This document shows positions 1-6,628 of a stretch of DNA of 63,832 bases, piece after piece (within the stretch, counting starts at the first letter, position 1; every line of letters begins with the position of its first letter). The position numbers and the translations under genes were made by a program. Source of the DNA: Treponemataceae bacterium (GTDB taxonomy: Bacteria > Spirochaetota > Spirochaetia > Treponematales > Treponemataceae); assembly GCA_024402435.1 (NCBI GenBank), contig JAKSTU010000012.1:1-63832 (forward strand). The letters run 5' to 3'. The notes under the pieces are model-generated. The model saw nothing but the letters and a program-made list of their open reading frames with translations, ran no database searches and was not told the DNA's origin.

Positions 1-875
1 CGGTTTGCAGGAACATTTACACCGTGTTTTTCTGCCAATGCAATGACAGTACCTGCAAACATTTCAAGCTCACTTTTCCGTTTTGCCTTACGGTCCTGTG
101 CCATGGAAGGAAAACCATCCGGAGAAAGACTTGCAATAATGTCAATGTATGACTGAATTTCACTTTCCTTAAGATTTATTCCCTCTTTTTTGGAAAGTTC
201 CAGCACTTCTTCCATTGCTTTGACAAAAGTGTCCCTTGCTTTTCCCGGGGCAAGAACCTGACTGTAAGTTGCGTCAAAAACTGCACAAGTCTGATTGATT
301 CCCACATTGAGCATCCACTTTGCCCAAATTCTGTAGAGAATATTTTCTTCCTTTATGTAGGGCAGTTCAATCCTGTCAAAAAATCTGCAGACTGCTTCAA
401 GGTTTTCGGGACTCTGATCATTTTTTTTCCCGATGCAAAGAACGCCTTTCTTTGTGTAACGAAGATCCGATCCGTCACGCATTGCATCCATCTGCTGAGC
501 TACTGTAAAAATCATTTTGTCCATGCCGTAGTGTTCAGCAATTATTTCTTCGCTTGAAATGCCGTTCATGACAGAAAGAATGATTGTGTCCGCTCCGACG
601 CAATTCTTCATGGTTTCAATGGCACTAAGAAGACTGTTGTATTTTACGGCTACAATTACAAGATCAAAATTTTCCCTGACGGAACTTTTCTGCATGCCAA
701 GATCAAGTTCTTTTCCGTTGCATGTGAATTTCTTTGATCTGTAGTTTTCAAATCTTTCATCATCAAGAATGAATGAAACAGAATCTTTTCCGAGTTTTTC
801 GCCGATGTGCTGTCCGTAAAGAAGACCCAATGCACCCATTCCGATAATTGCCGTGCGTGAAATTTCTCTGCTCAT
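1..875 (-). CDS. panE: 2-dehydropantoate 2-reductase (ketopantoate reductase), 3' end cut by window
   Basis: Reads from an ATG at 875 leftwards through the window edge, so about 291 residues of the N-terminal part are seen and the stop lies outside. The start carries a Rossmann NAD(P) loop (IIGMGALG, residues about 10-17), then a typical PanE/ApbA body with 'VKYNSLLSAI' and 'NGISSEE', and a C-terminal helical domain with 'WAKWMLNVGINQT', which in this family holds the catalytic Lys and the substrate Asn. The enzyme reduces ketopantoate to pantoate for coenzyme A synthesis, in the cytoplasm. It is divergent from the esterase gene at 987. There is no ribosome-binding site; a TATAGT box lies six bases before the ATG. 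Confidence 0.88.
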   Translation of the reverse strand, partial: MSREISRTAIIGMGALGLLYGQHIGEKLGKDSVSFILDDERFENYRSKKFTCNGKELDLGMQKSSVRENFDLVIVAVKYNSLLSAIETMKNCVGADTIILSVMNGISSEEIIAEHYGMDKMIFTVAQQMDAMRDGSDLRYTKKGVLCIGKKNDQSPENLEAVCRFFDRIELPYIKEENILYRIWAKWMLNVGINQTCAVFDATYSQVLAPGKARDTFVKAMEEVLELSKKEGINLKESEIQSYIDIIASLSPDGFPSMAQDRKAKRKSELEMFAGTVIALAEKHGVNVPAN

Positions 876-881
876 GAAAAA

Positions 882-887
882 ACTATA
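882..887 (-). promoter_or_regulatory. -10 box (TATAGT) six bases before the panE ATG
   Basis: TATAGT on the minus strand ends six bases before the ATG at 875, so transcription would start at or next to the start codon. No good -35 is visible (best GTTCCA at 18 bases), so this is weaker than the similar cases at capA, lepB and csoR. Confidence 0.35.
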
Positions 888-937
888 AATGTTATTGAAG
901 AAAAGTGGAACAGGTTGAGGATTGCATCGAAAAAATG

Positions 938-946
938 TGGTATAAT
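938..946 (+). promoter_or_regulatory. extended -10 promoter for the SGNH esterase
   Basis: TGG followed directly by a perfect TATAAT (941-946) forms an extended -10 element; no -35 at standard spacing. The predicted transcript begins near 953, which rules out any start codon upstream and supports the ATG at 987. Confidence 0.5.
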
Positions 947-986
947 CAGTAAAAATTTTTTTTTGCTTGTCAACGGAGAGAGAAAA

Positions 987-1934
987 ATGAAACTTTCAAA
1001 CGAAGAACTTAAGAAAATCTATTTCGGTGCATTGAATATTGAAGAAACGGAAGACGGATTTCTGCGTGCATATCAGTACATGCCTGAACAGATGGAATAT
1101 TTCAAAATTGCATTGGATTTCTGGTACGAAAGATGTGATGCTTCCACTGCAAAAACACTGGAATTCACTACGGAAGCCAGAAAACTTTCCTTTGATTACA
1201 AATTTATCTGGAAAGGCTCTGATGATTCTTTTGAACTTTGCGAAAACGGTCTTATTACAAAGATCTTTTATGTGAAGGATCTTGAAAAAGAAGGCAGACT
1301 TGAATTTGAACTTGCAGAAGGCAAAAAGGATGTGATTCTGTATCTTCCTGCCGATGCAACAGTTCTTATAAAAGATTTTGAAATTGATGCAGAAGTGGTT
1401 CCTGCAAAAAAAGGTGAAAAAGTTCTGTGGCTCGGGGATTCAATCACACAGGGATACGGTCCCCTCCGTTCGTCTCAGACTTATGTAAGTGTTGCAAATC
1501 GCATTCTGAATTATGACATAATCAACCAGGGAATCGGCGGTTATGTTTATGACAAACGTGCTCTTGTAAAAATGGGCGATTATGCTCCGGACAAAATCAT
1601 TGTGGCACTGGGAACGAACCAGTACGGCACTGAGGAAATGGATGACATTGAAGAATATTACGAGCGGATTACTGAACTTTACAAAGACATTCCGATTCTC
1701 TGCATTTCACCTATCTGGCGCGGTGACAATCCCAACGGAATCCTCAAACTTGCACGGTTCTGTGATGCAGTCAAGAAGATTGCAGGCAGATATCCGATTG
1801 TAAAAATCGTAGACGGATTCAAACTGGTTCCTCATCTTGACGAATATTTCCTTGACAAACTCCATCCCAATCAGCTTGGTTGTGAAGTTTACGGACGGAA
1901 TCTTGTGCGGGAAATTGAAAAACTGGAATTCTGA
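987..1934 (+). CDS. SGNH/GDSL-family esterase, two-domain, cytoplasmic
   Basis: 315 residues from the ATG at 987, which follows a GGAGAG ribosome-binding site; the in-frame upstream extension to 915 would overlap the promoter. Residues about 1-140 look like a beta-rich accessory domain; residues 145-315 are an SGNH hydrolase with block I 'GDSITQG' (nucleophile Ser152), an Asn in 'ALGTNQYG', and the C-terminal 'DKLHPN' holding the Asp-x-x-His of the triad. No signal peptide is seen, so it should act in the cytoplasm. Such proteins remove acetyl or acyl groups from sugars or lipids; the substrate here is unknown. It is followed after 60 bases by buk, which has its own promoter. Confidence 0.8.
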   Translation: MKLSNEELKKIYFGALNIEETEDGFLRAYQYMPEQMEYFKIALDFWYERCDASTAKTLEFTTEARKLSFDYKFIWKGSDDSFELCENGLITKIFYVKDLEKEGRLEFELAEGKKDVILYLPADATVLIKDFEIDAEVVPAKKGEKVLWLGDSITQGYGPLRSSQTYVSVANRILNYDIINQGIGGYVYDKRALVKMGDYAPDKIIVALGTNQYGTEEMDDIEEYYERITELYKDIPILCISPIWRGDNPNGILKLARFCDAVKKIAGRYPIVKIVDGFKLVPHLDEYFLDKLHPNQLGCEVYGRNLVREIEKLEF

Positions 1935-1945
1935 TATGGACTCTC

Positions 1946-1975
1946 TTTACATATACTGCAAAAATGAAGTATATT
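1946..1975 (+). promoter_or_regulatory. buk-pta promoter with inverted repeat in the spacer
   Basis: TTTACA (1946-1951), 18-base spacer, TATATT (1970-1975), a good sigma70-type promoter with a start near 1982. A perfect inverted repeat ATATACT (1951-1957)/AGTATAT (1968-1974) overlaps spacer and -10, interleaved with TGCAAA/TTTGCA (1957-1962/1974-1979). This is where a repressor would sit; the regulator is unknown. Confidence 0.5.
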
Positions 1976-1994
1976 TGCAGAAGGGGAAGGTGTT

Positions 1995-3101
1995 ATGAGT
2001 ACAAAATCATTTAGAATTCTGGTTATCAATCCCGGTAGTACATCCACCAAGATTGAATATTTTGAAGACGAAAAAAGTATCGTAAAAGCAAATGTTTTTC
2101 ACGATTCATCAATTCTTCTGACTTATCCCACAATCAACGACCAGCTTGATTACCGTATGGAAGTGGTCCGCAAGTGGCTTTCAGACAACAATATAGACCT
2201 GACCGGCGTAGACGCCATTGTAGGACGCGGAGGAGCATGCTGCCCTCTGACAGGCGGAACCTACGAAATTGACGATCACCTTGTAAGTGACACACGTGAA
2301 GCAAAAGGCGGAGTTTATCATTCAAGCATGCTGGGTGTGCAGATGGCGGAACGGTTCCATCAGATTTACGGCGGACGCATGTTTACTGTAGACCCGATTG
2401 TTGTTGACGAACTTCAGGACGTTGCCCGCATTACCGGTGTAAAAGACATTTACCGCACAAGTGCAACTCACGCACTTAACCAGAAGGCAACAGCCCGTGA
2501 ACACGCAAGCCGCATGGGCAGAAAATATGAAGACCTTAACCTGATTGTCTGCCACATTGACGGCGGTATGACAATTACAGCACACAAAAACGGCCGCATG
2601 ATCGATACAAACGACGGTTCCGGCGGTGACGGCCCAATGACTCCTACACGCATGGGATCTATGGCAATAACAGATGTTTCCCGCCTCCTTTGGGACAAAC
2701 CCAAAGAAGAAATGCGCAAACTCTGCAGTGCCTCAGGCGGGCTTTCCAGCTGGTTCGGAACAAGCAATGCTGACACAGTTCACGAAATGGTAGAAAAAGG
2801 AGACGCAAAGGCAACTCTTGTCTGGAAGGCAATGGCATACCAGATTACAAAGTGCATCGGTTCAATGGCCTGTGTTCTCCAGGGCAAGGTTGACGGCATT
2901 GTTCTTACCGGCGGCCTCATGCGCTTTGATGACATTATCAGGACAATCAAAGACAACTGTGAATGGATTGCGCCCGTAAGCGTTTATCCCGGGGAACTGG
3001 AACACGAAGCAATGCGTGACGGTGCTCTCCGTGTTCTTCGCGGGGAAGAAAGCGCAAAAACTTACACCGGCGAACCTGTTTTCAAAGGTTTTGATTTCTG
3101 A
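1995..3101 (+). CDS. buk: butyrate kinase (acetokinase family)
   Basis: 368 residues, normal for Buk. The N-terminal ASKHA phosphate loop 'VINPGSTSTKIE' is seen at residues 10-21, followed by 'VGRGG', 'HIDGGMTI' and the C-terminal 'VLTGGLM', all typical of butyrate kinase rather than the slightly longer acetate kinase. The enzyme converts acyl phosphate plus ADP to the acid plus ATP in the cytoplasm. The ATG at 1995 follows GGGGAAGG. The next gene, 26 bases downstream, encodes the phosphotransacylase that would supply the acyl phosphate. Buk relatives can also act on branched-chain acids, so the true substrate is not fixed by sequence. Confidence 0.9.
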   Translation: MSTKSFRILVINPGSTSTKIEYFEDEKSIVKANVFHDSSILLTYPTINDQLDYRMEVVRKWLSDNNIDLTGVDAIVGRGGACCPLTGGTYEIDDHLVSDTREAKGGVYHSSMLGVQMAERFHQIYGGRMFTVDPIVVDELQDVARITGVKDIYRTSATHALNQKATAREHASRMGRKYEDLNLIVCHIDGGMTITAHKNGRMIDTNDGSGGDGPMTPTRMGSMAITDVSRLLWDKPKEEMRKLCSASGGLSSWFGTSNADTVHEMVEKGDAKATLVWKAMAYQITKCIGSMACVLQGKVDGIVLTGGLMRFDDIIRTIKDNCEWIAPVSVYPGELEHEAMRDGALRVLRGEESAKTYTGEPVFKGFDF

Positions 3102-3127
3102 GCAGAAAATTTGTGACGGAGGAAAAC

Positions 3128-4147
3128 ATGGCAAAAGTACCTTTTATTGATCTGATCAATCAGCGTGCCCGTGCAGACAAAAAACTGATTGTTCTTCCTG
3201 AGTCCGAAGACGAACGTACTCTTCGTGCCGCAGAAAAAGTAATGGAGCTGGAAACCGCAGACCTTATTCTGCTGGGAAATCCCGAAGTGATTGCTGCGGA
3301 CGCAGAAAAGTACGACATTGATCTTTCCGGTGTTCTGGTTGTTGATCCTGAAACTTCTGAAAGACTTGATTATTATGTGGAAACACTTACGGAACTTCGC
3401 AAGGCAAAGGGCATGACACCTGAACTTGCCCGTGAAGCACTTCTTAATGACCGGACCACTTTCGGCGTAATGATGGTAAAGACCGGCGATGCTGACGGAC
3501 TTGTCAGCGGTGCATGTCATTCAACGGCAAACACTCTGCGCCCGGCACTCCAGATCATCAAATGTGCACCCGGCAAAAAACTTGCGTCCGCTGTCTTCAT
3601 GTTTGACATTCCCGACTGCGAATTCGGTGATGAAGGAATCATTGCCTGTGCAGACATTGCTCTTACCCAGGATCCCACTCCCGAAGAACTTGCGGAAATC
3701 GGTGCAGACACTGCAGAAACTTACGAAGCTCTTATGGGTAAGCCTGCCCGTGTGGCATTCCTTTGCCATTCAACAAAAGGCAGTGCCAAACATGCTTTTG
3801 TAACAAAAGTGCAGGAAGCAGTCCGCATTGCAAAAGAACAGTATCCGAACGTATGCCTTGACGGCGAACTTCAGCTTGATGCGGCAATTGTTCCTGAAGT
3901 TGGTGAAAGCAAAGCTCCCGGTTCACCGGTTGCCGGCAAAGCAAATGTTCTGATTTTCCCCAACCTGGAAGCGGGCAACATCGGTTACAAACTGATTCAG
4001 CGAATCGGAAAAGCCGAAAGCTACAGTTTGATTCAGGGGCTTGCAGCACCTGTAAACGATTTGTCACGGGGCTGTTACTGGCAGGATATTGTAGGCGTAA
4101 TTGCAATTACAGTTCTGCAGGCTCAAGCCCGCGCAAAAACTGAATGA
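3128..4147 (+). CDS. pta: phosphate acetyltransferase
   Basis: 339 residues, the length of a minimal class I Pta without regulatory N-terminal domain. Recognisable blocks are 'LPESEDERTLRAA' near the start, 'DGLVSGACHSTANTLRPA' in the middle, and 'GELQLDAA', 'ANVLIFPNLEAGNIGYK' and 'PVNDLSRGC' near the end; these fit Pta better than phosphate butyryltransferase. It exchanges the CoA of acetyl-CoA for phosphate. I chose ATG 3128 because GGAGG lies five to six bases before it; a GTG at 3113 would add five residues. It is co-transcribed with buk, giving an unusual acetyl transferase/butyrate kinase pair. Confidence 0.88.
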   Translation: MAKVPFIDLINQRARADKKLIVLPESEDERTLRAAEKVMELETADLILLGNPEVIAADAEKYDIDLSGVLVVDPETSERLDYYVETLTELRKAKGMTPELAREALLNDRTTFGVMMVKTGDADGLVSGACHSTANTLRPALQIIKCAPGKKLASAVFMFDIPDCEFGDEGIIACADIALTQDPTPEELAEIGADTAETYEALMGKPARVAFLCHSTKGSAKHAFVTKVQEAVRIAKEQYPNVCLDGELQLDAAIVPEVGESKAPGSPVAGKANVLIFPNLEAGNIGYKLIQRIGKAESYSLIQGLAAPVNDLSRGCYWQDIVGVIAITVLQAQARAKTE

Positions 4148-4169
4148 ACTGAATGACGGGCTTGCCGTT

Positions 4170-4190
4170 GCCCGGAGAAAATGCCCGGGC
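4170..4190 (+). other. hairpin downstream of pta
   Basis: GCCCGG (4170-4175) and CCGGGC (4185-4190) form a GC-rich stem 23 bases after the pta stop. No T-run follows, so it is not a classic intrinsic terminator; it may protect the 3' end or stop transcription with help. Confidence 0.4.
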
Positions 4191-4250
4191 GACAGAACCT
4201 GTCATGTTGAGCGGAGTGAGCATAGCGAACGAAGTCGAAACATCTTCAAA
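4191..4250. repeat. single copy of an interspersed-repeat-like intergenic sequence
   Basis: The stretch from GACAGAACCTGTCATG to GTCGAAACATCTTC resembles from memory a short interspersed repeat ('GTCATGTTGAGC ... GTCGAAACATC') common between genes in several host-associated bacteria. Only one copy lies in this window, so its repeat nature cannot be shown here. The rest of the 165-base gap shows nothing else. Confidence 0.35.
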
Positions 4251-4312
4251 ACTTTTATAAGGCTTTGAACAGCTCCTACGACAGAACTTGTTTTTAACGT
4301 TCAGATTGGCAG

Positions 4313-5449
4313 TTAAATCCTGCTGAGAACTTCCATGGCGGATTCACTGATTCCTTTTATTTCCAGTGAGTCAAGAAGCTTTTTGTCAAAACCGTTCCGA
4401 AGGTCAGGTTCCACTTTCTTAAGGACTTCCATTACTACAGGATTGAACTGACCGCATTCCCCGTTCAGAATCATTTTGATTGCTTTGTCATGTGGATATG
4501 CAGATTTGTAAACACGGGGACTGATCAGTGCGTCGTAACAGTCCGCCAGCGCCACAATCTGTGCCGCAATAGGAATTTCATCCCCTTTGAGCCCGTCCGG
4601 GTAACCTGTTCCGTTCCAGCGTTCATGATGCCAACGGCAGATGTCACGGGCAATCTTGAGAAGTTTGCTTGTCTCGTAACCCTCAGACTTTTTCAGTATT
4701 TCTGCGCCTTTGGCAGAATGGCTTTTCATTATTTCAAACTCATCTTCCGTGAATTTTCCGGGTTTGTTCAGAATCTCCGAAGGAATTGAAATCTTTCCGA
4801 TGTCATGAAGGGATGAAGCATTTACGATATAACTGATCGTGTCAGAATCAAGATTGTATTGGGGCGCAATTTCCCTAAGTGCATGCAGCATGATCGTTGT
4901 GAATGCGCGGATATGAATAATGTGGTCGGCACTTTCTCCGTTTCTGAACTCAACAACGTTTGCAAGCACATCAATCATGAACTGACTGTTTTTTTCTTTG
5001 TCATAAAACTGCCGTACTACAAGGTCTTCAAGCTTCTTCTTTTTTGCGAAAAGTGCCAGAAGATTGGAAATGCGTTTAAGGACAATGTTATCGTTGAAAG
5101 GCCTGTTGATAAAATCCATTGCACCCAAGTTATATGCTTTTTCAATCTGGTCATCGTCTGTCTCAGAAGAAATTACAACAATGGGAAAATGATCCATCAG
5201 ATCAGAAGAACGCATGGCACCCAGAACACCGAATCCGTCAAGAACCGGCATGTTAAGGTCAAGCATCATCATTGAATAATAATCCGATGGAACGCTGTTT
5301 ATCTTTTCAATGGCTATTTTTCCGTTGTCTGCAAATTCAACTTCATATTGAGTGGACACAATGTCCTGAAGCATCTGCTGATTAAGGTGATTGTCGTCAA
5401 CAATCAGAATTTTCGGTTTTCCGCCTGTTTTTTCGCTCTGTCTTTCCAT
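4313..5449 (-). CDS. response regulator with HD-GYP c-di-GMP phosphodiesterase output
   Basis: About 378 residues. A receiver domain fills residues 12-130, with the acidic pair 'VDD', phospho-acceptor Asp64 in 'MLDLNMP', and 'NRPF' holding the conserved Lys/Arg region (Arg here in place of the usual Lys). Residues about 155-360 are an HD-GYP domain with 'HDIGK' (about 215) and 'HHERWNGTGYPDG' (about 275), plus 'ALADCYDAL'; the metal ligands look complete, so it should hydrolyse c-di-GMP. It lies ten bases after the HPt gene and is probably co-transcribed with it. A GTG at 5455 is an alternative start. Its phosphoryl source is probably the hybrid kinases at 6628 and 9302 through the HPt. Confidence 0.9.
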   Translation of the reverse strand: MERQSEKTGGKPKILIVDDNHLNQQMLQDIVSTQYEVEFADNGKIAIEKINSVPSDYYSMMMLDLNMPVLDGFGVLGAMRSSDLMDHFPIVVISSETDDDQIEKAYNLGAMDFINRPFNDNIVLKRISNLLALFAKKKKLEDLVVRQFYDKEKNSQFMIDVLANVVEFRNGESADHIIHIRAFTTIMLHALREIAPQYNLDSDTISYIVNASSLHDIGKISIPSEILNKPGKFTEDEFEIMKSHSAKGAEILKKSEGYETSKLLKIARDICRWHHERWNGTGYPDGLKGDEIPIAAQIVALADCYDALISPRVYKSAYPHDKAIKMILNGECGQFNPVVMEVLKKVEPDLRNGFDKKLLDSLEIKGISESAMEVLSRI

Positions 5450-5459
5450 CAGCACCGCC

Positions 5460-5813
5460 TCAGTTCAGCATTTCTTCAAGTGAAGAAATAACAGTTTCGT
5501 AATCAGTTCTGACTTTGTCAAAAAGGGATGCAGAATTGGCGTCAAAAGCACCGGGTCTCAGGTTTTCGGTAAGCAGTGATGCAGAATTTTTCAGATTTCC
5601 AAGACCAAGGTTCAGACAGACACCTTTAAGAGTATGTGCAGCTCTGAAAGCTGTGGTGCAGTCCTGAGAAGAAAATGAATCAGCAAGTTGTGAAAAAGAG
5701 GGATCTGCCAAAAACATGCGGAGGTATTTTGAAATCCGTTCTTCCGATTTGAGCTGCCGGACGATTTCATCAAAGTTGCCGCCGGCAGTTGAATAAAAAG
5801 TCTGTAAATCCAT
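5460..5813 (-). CDS. HPt domain phosphotransfer protein
   Basis: 117 residues, a stand-alone histidine phosphotransfer domain. The four-helix core carries 'AAHTLKGVCLNLGL', with the phospho-accepting His at residue 60, followed by the usual Lys-Gly. It takes a phosphoryl group from the receiver domain of a hybrid kinase and passes it to a response regulator. It sits first in an operon with the HD-GYP regulator at 4313 and is divergent from the GNAT/hybrid-kinase cluster, so local hybrid kinases are the natural donors. There is no signal peptide or membrane segment. Confidence 0.85.
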   Translation of the reverse strand: MDLQTFYSTAGGNFDEIVRQLKSEERISKYLRMFLADPSFSQLADSFSSQDCTTAFRAAHTLKGVCLNLGLGNLKNSASLLTENLRPGAFDANSASLFDKVRTDYETVISSLEEMLN

Positions 5814-5950
5814 TTTTAGATTATAAATTTTTATAAACCCGGTTCCAAGAAAAAAAGAACTGTAAGAAGTAAAAAATTATTATTAATGAGGAAAAATATT
5901 TTTTTCTGTTGTAATTGGGGGCTCTCGCTTTTATACTGAAGATGTAATCA

Positions 5951-6051
5951 GAAAAACAGCTGCATTCCGTCAGCCGGACCGGATTTGCTCAAGTTGAGCT
6001 GCGCACAAGTTCGCACGCAGGCGCCGACCAGACTCCAGCCGCTGTTTTTTC
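5951..6051 (-). repeat. structured dispersed intergenic repeat, copy A
   Basis: Read on the minus strand it matches copies B (21370-21461) and C (52308-52369): CTGGAGT near the 5' side, GAACTTGTGCG, CAACTTGAGCAAA and CTGAC towards the 3' side. An outer stem GAAAAACAGC (5951-5960)/GCTGTTTTTTC (6041-6051) brackets the core. It fills most of the gap between the divergent HPt and GNAT genes. See the findings. Confidence 0.6.
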
Positions 6052-6082
6052 TTTCAGTTCATCAAATTGGAGAAATGAAAAA

Positions 6083-6628
6083 GTGGATTTTTCAATCAGA
6101 ATTGCAGAAGAAAAAGATGCAAAGGCATGTCATGACATTTATGGTGCTTATGTGCCCGGCCTTAACGTAACATTTACAATAGACAATCCTTCAGTGGAAC
6201 AATATCGGGAAAGAATCATCGAAACAAAAAAATGTTATCCTTTTTATGTGGCAGAAGCAGCAGACGGAAAAATCCTCGGCTATTGCTGCGGCGAGCCTCT
6301 CCGTCCGCACGATGCTTACAAATGGAATGTTGAATGGACAATCGTTCTTGCCCCGGATGCCCCGCGCAGACAGGGGATTGCTACGGCTCTTTACAACAAA
6401 TTTGCCGAAACTCTCAAAGCCTGCAATTTTCAGTACATTTATGCCGTAATCGTTGATACGAATCAGCCGAGCCTTGATTTTCACAAATCTTTGGGATTTA
6501 CGGAAGTAGGCCATTTCAGGAATGCAGGCGTAAAACAGGATACTTGGCTTGGAATTGTCTGGATGAACAAATTCATTGGAGACAAAAATCAGACTGTAAA
6601 GGAACCTGTATGGTTCAGTGAGTTGTAA
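6083..6628 (+). CDS. GNAT acetyltransferase, phosphinothricin acetyltransferase-like
   Basis: 181 residues starting at a GTG (6083), which follows GGAG at 6069-6072. It begins 'DFSIRIAEEKDAKACHDIY', the usual start of the Pat/YwnH-type GNAT family, and has the acetyl-CoA loop 'RRQGIATALY' near residues 92-101 and 'FHKSLGFTEVGHF' near 135. This family N-acetylates small amines such as phosphinothricin or methionine sulfoximine, but the substrate here cannot be read from sequence. Its stop overlaps the ATG of the hybrid kinase (TAATG), so the two are translationally coupled, an odd pairing for an acetyltransferase. Confidence 0.82.
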   Translation: MDFSIRIAEEKDAKACHDIYGAYVPGLNVTFTIDNPSVEQYRERIIETKKCYPFYVAEAADGKILGYCCGEPLRPHDAYKWNVEWTIVLAPDAPRRQGIATALYNKFAETLKACNFQYIYAVIVDTNQPSLDFHKSLGFTEVGHFRNAGVKQDTWLGIVWMNKFIGDKNQTVKEPVWFSEL

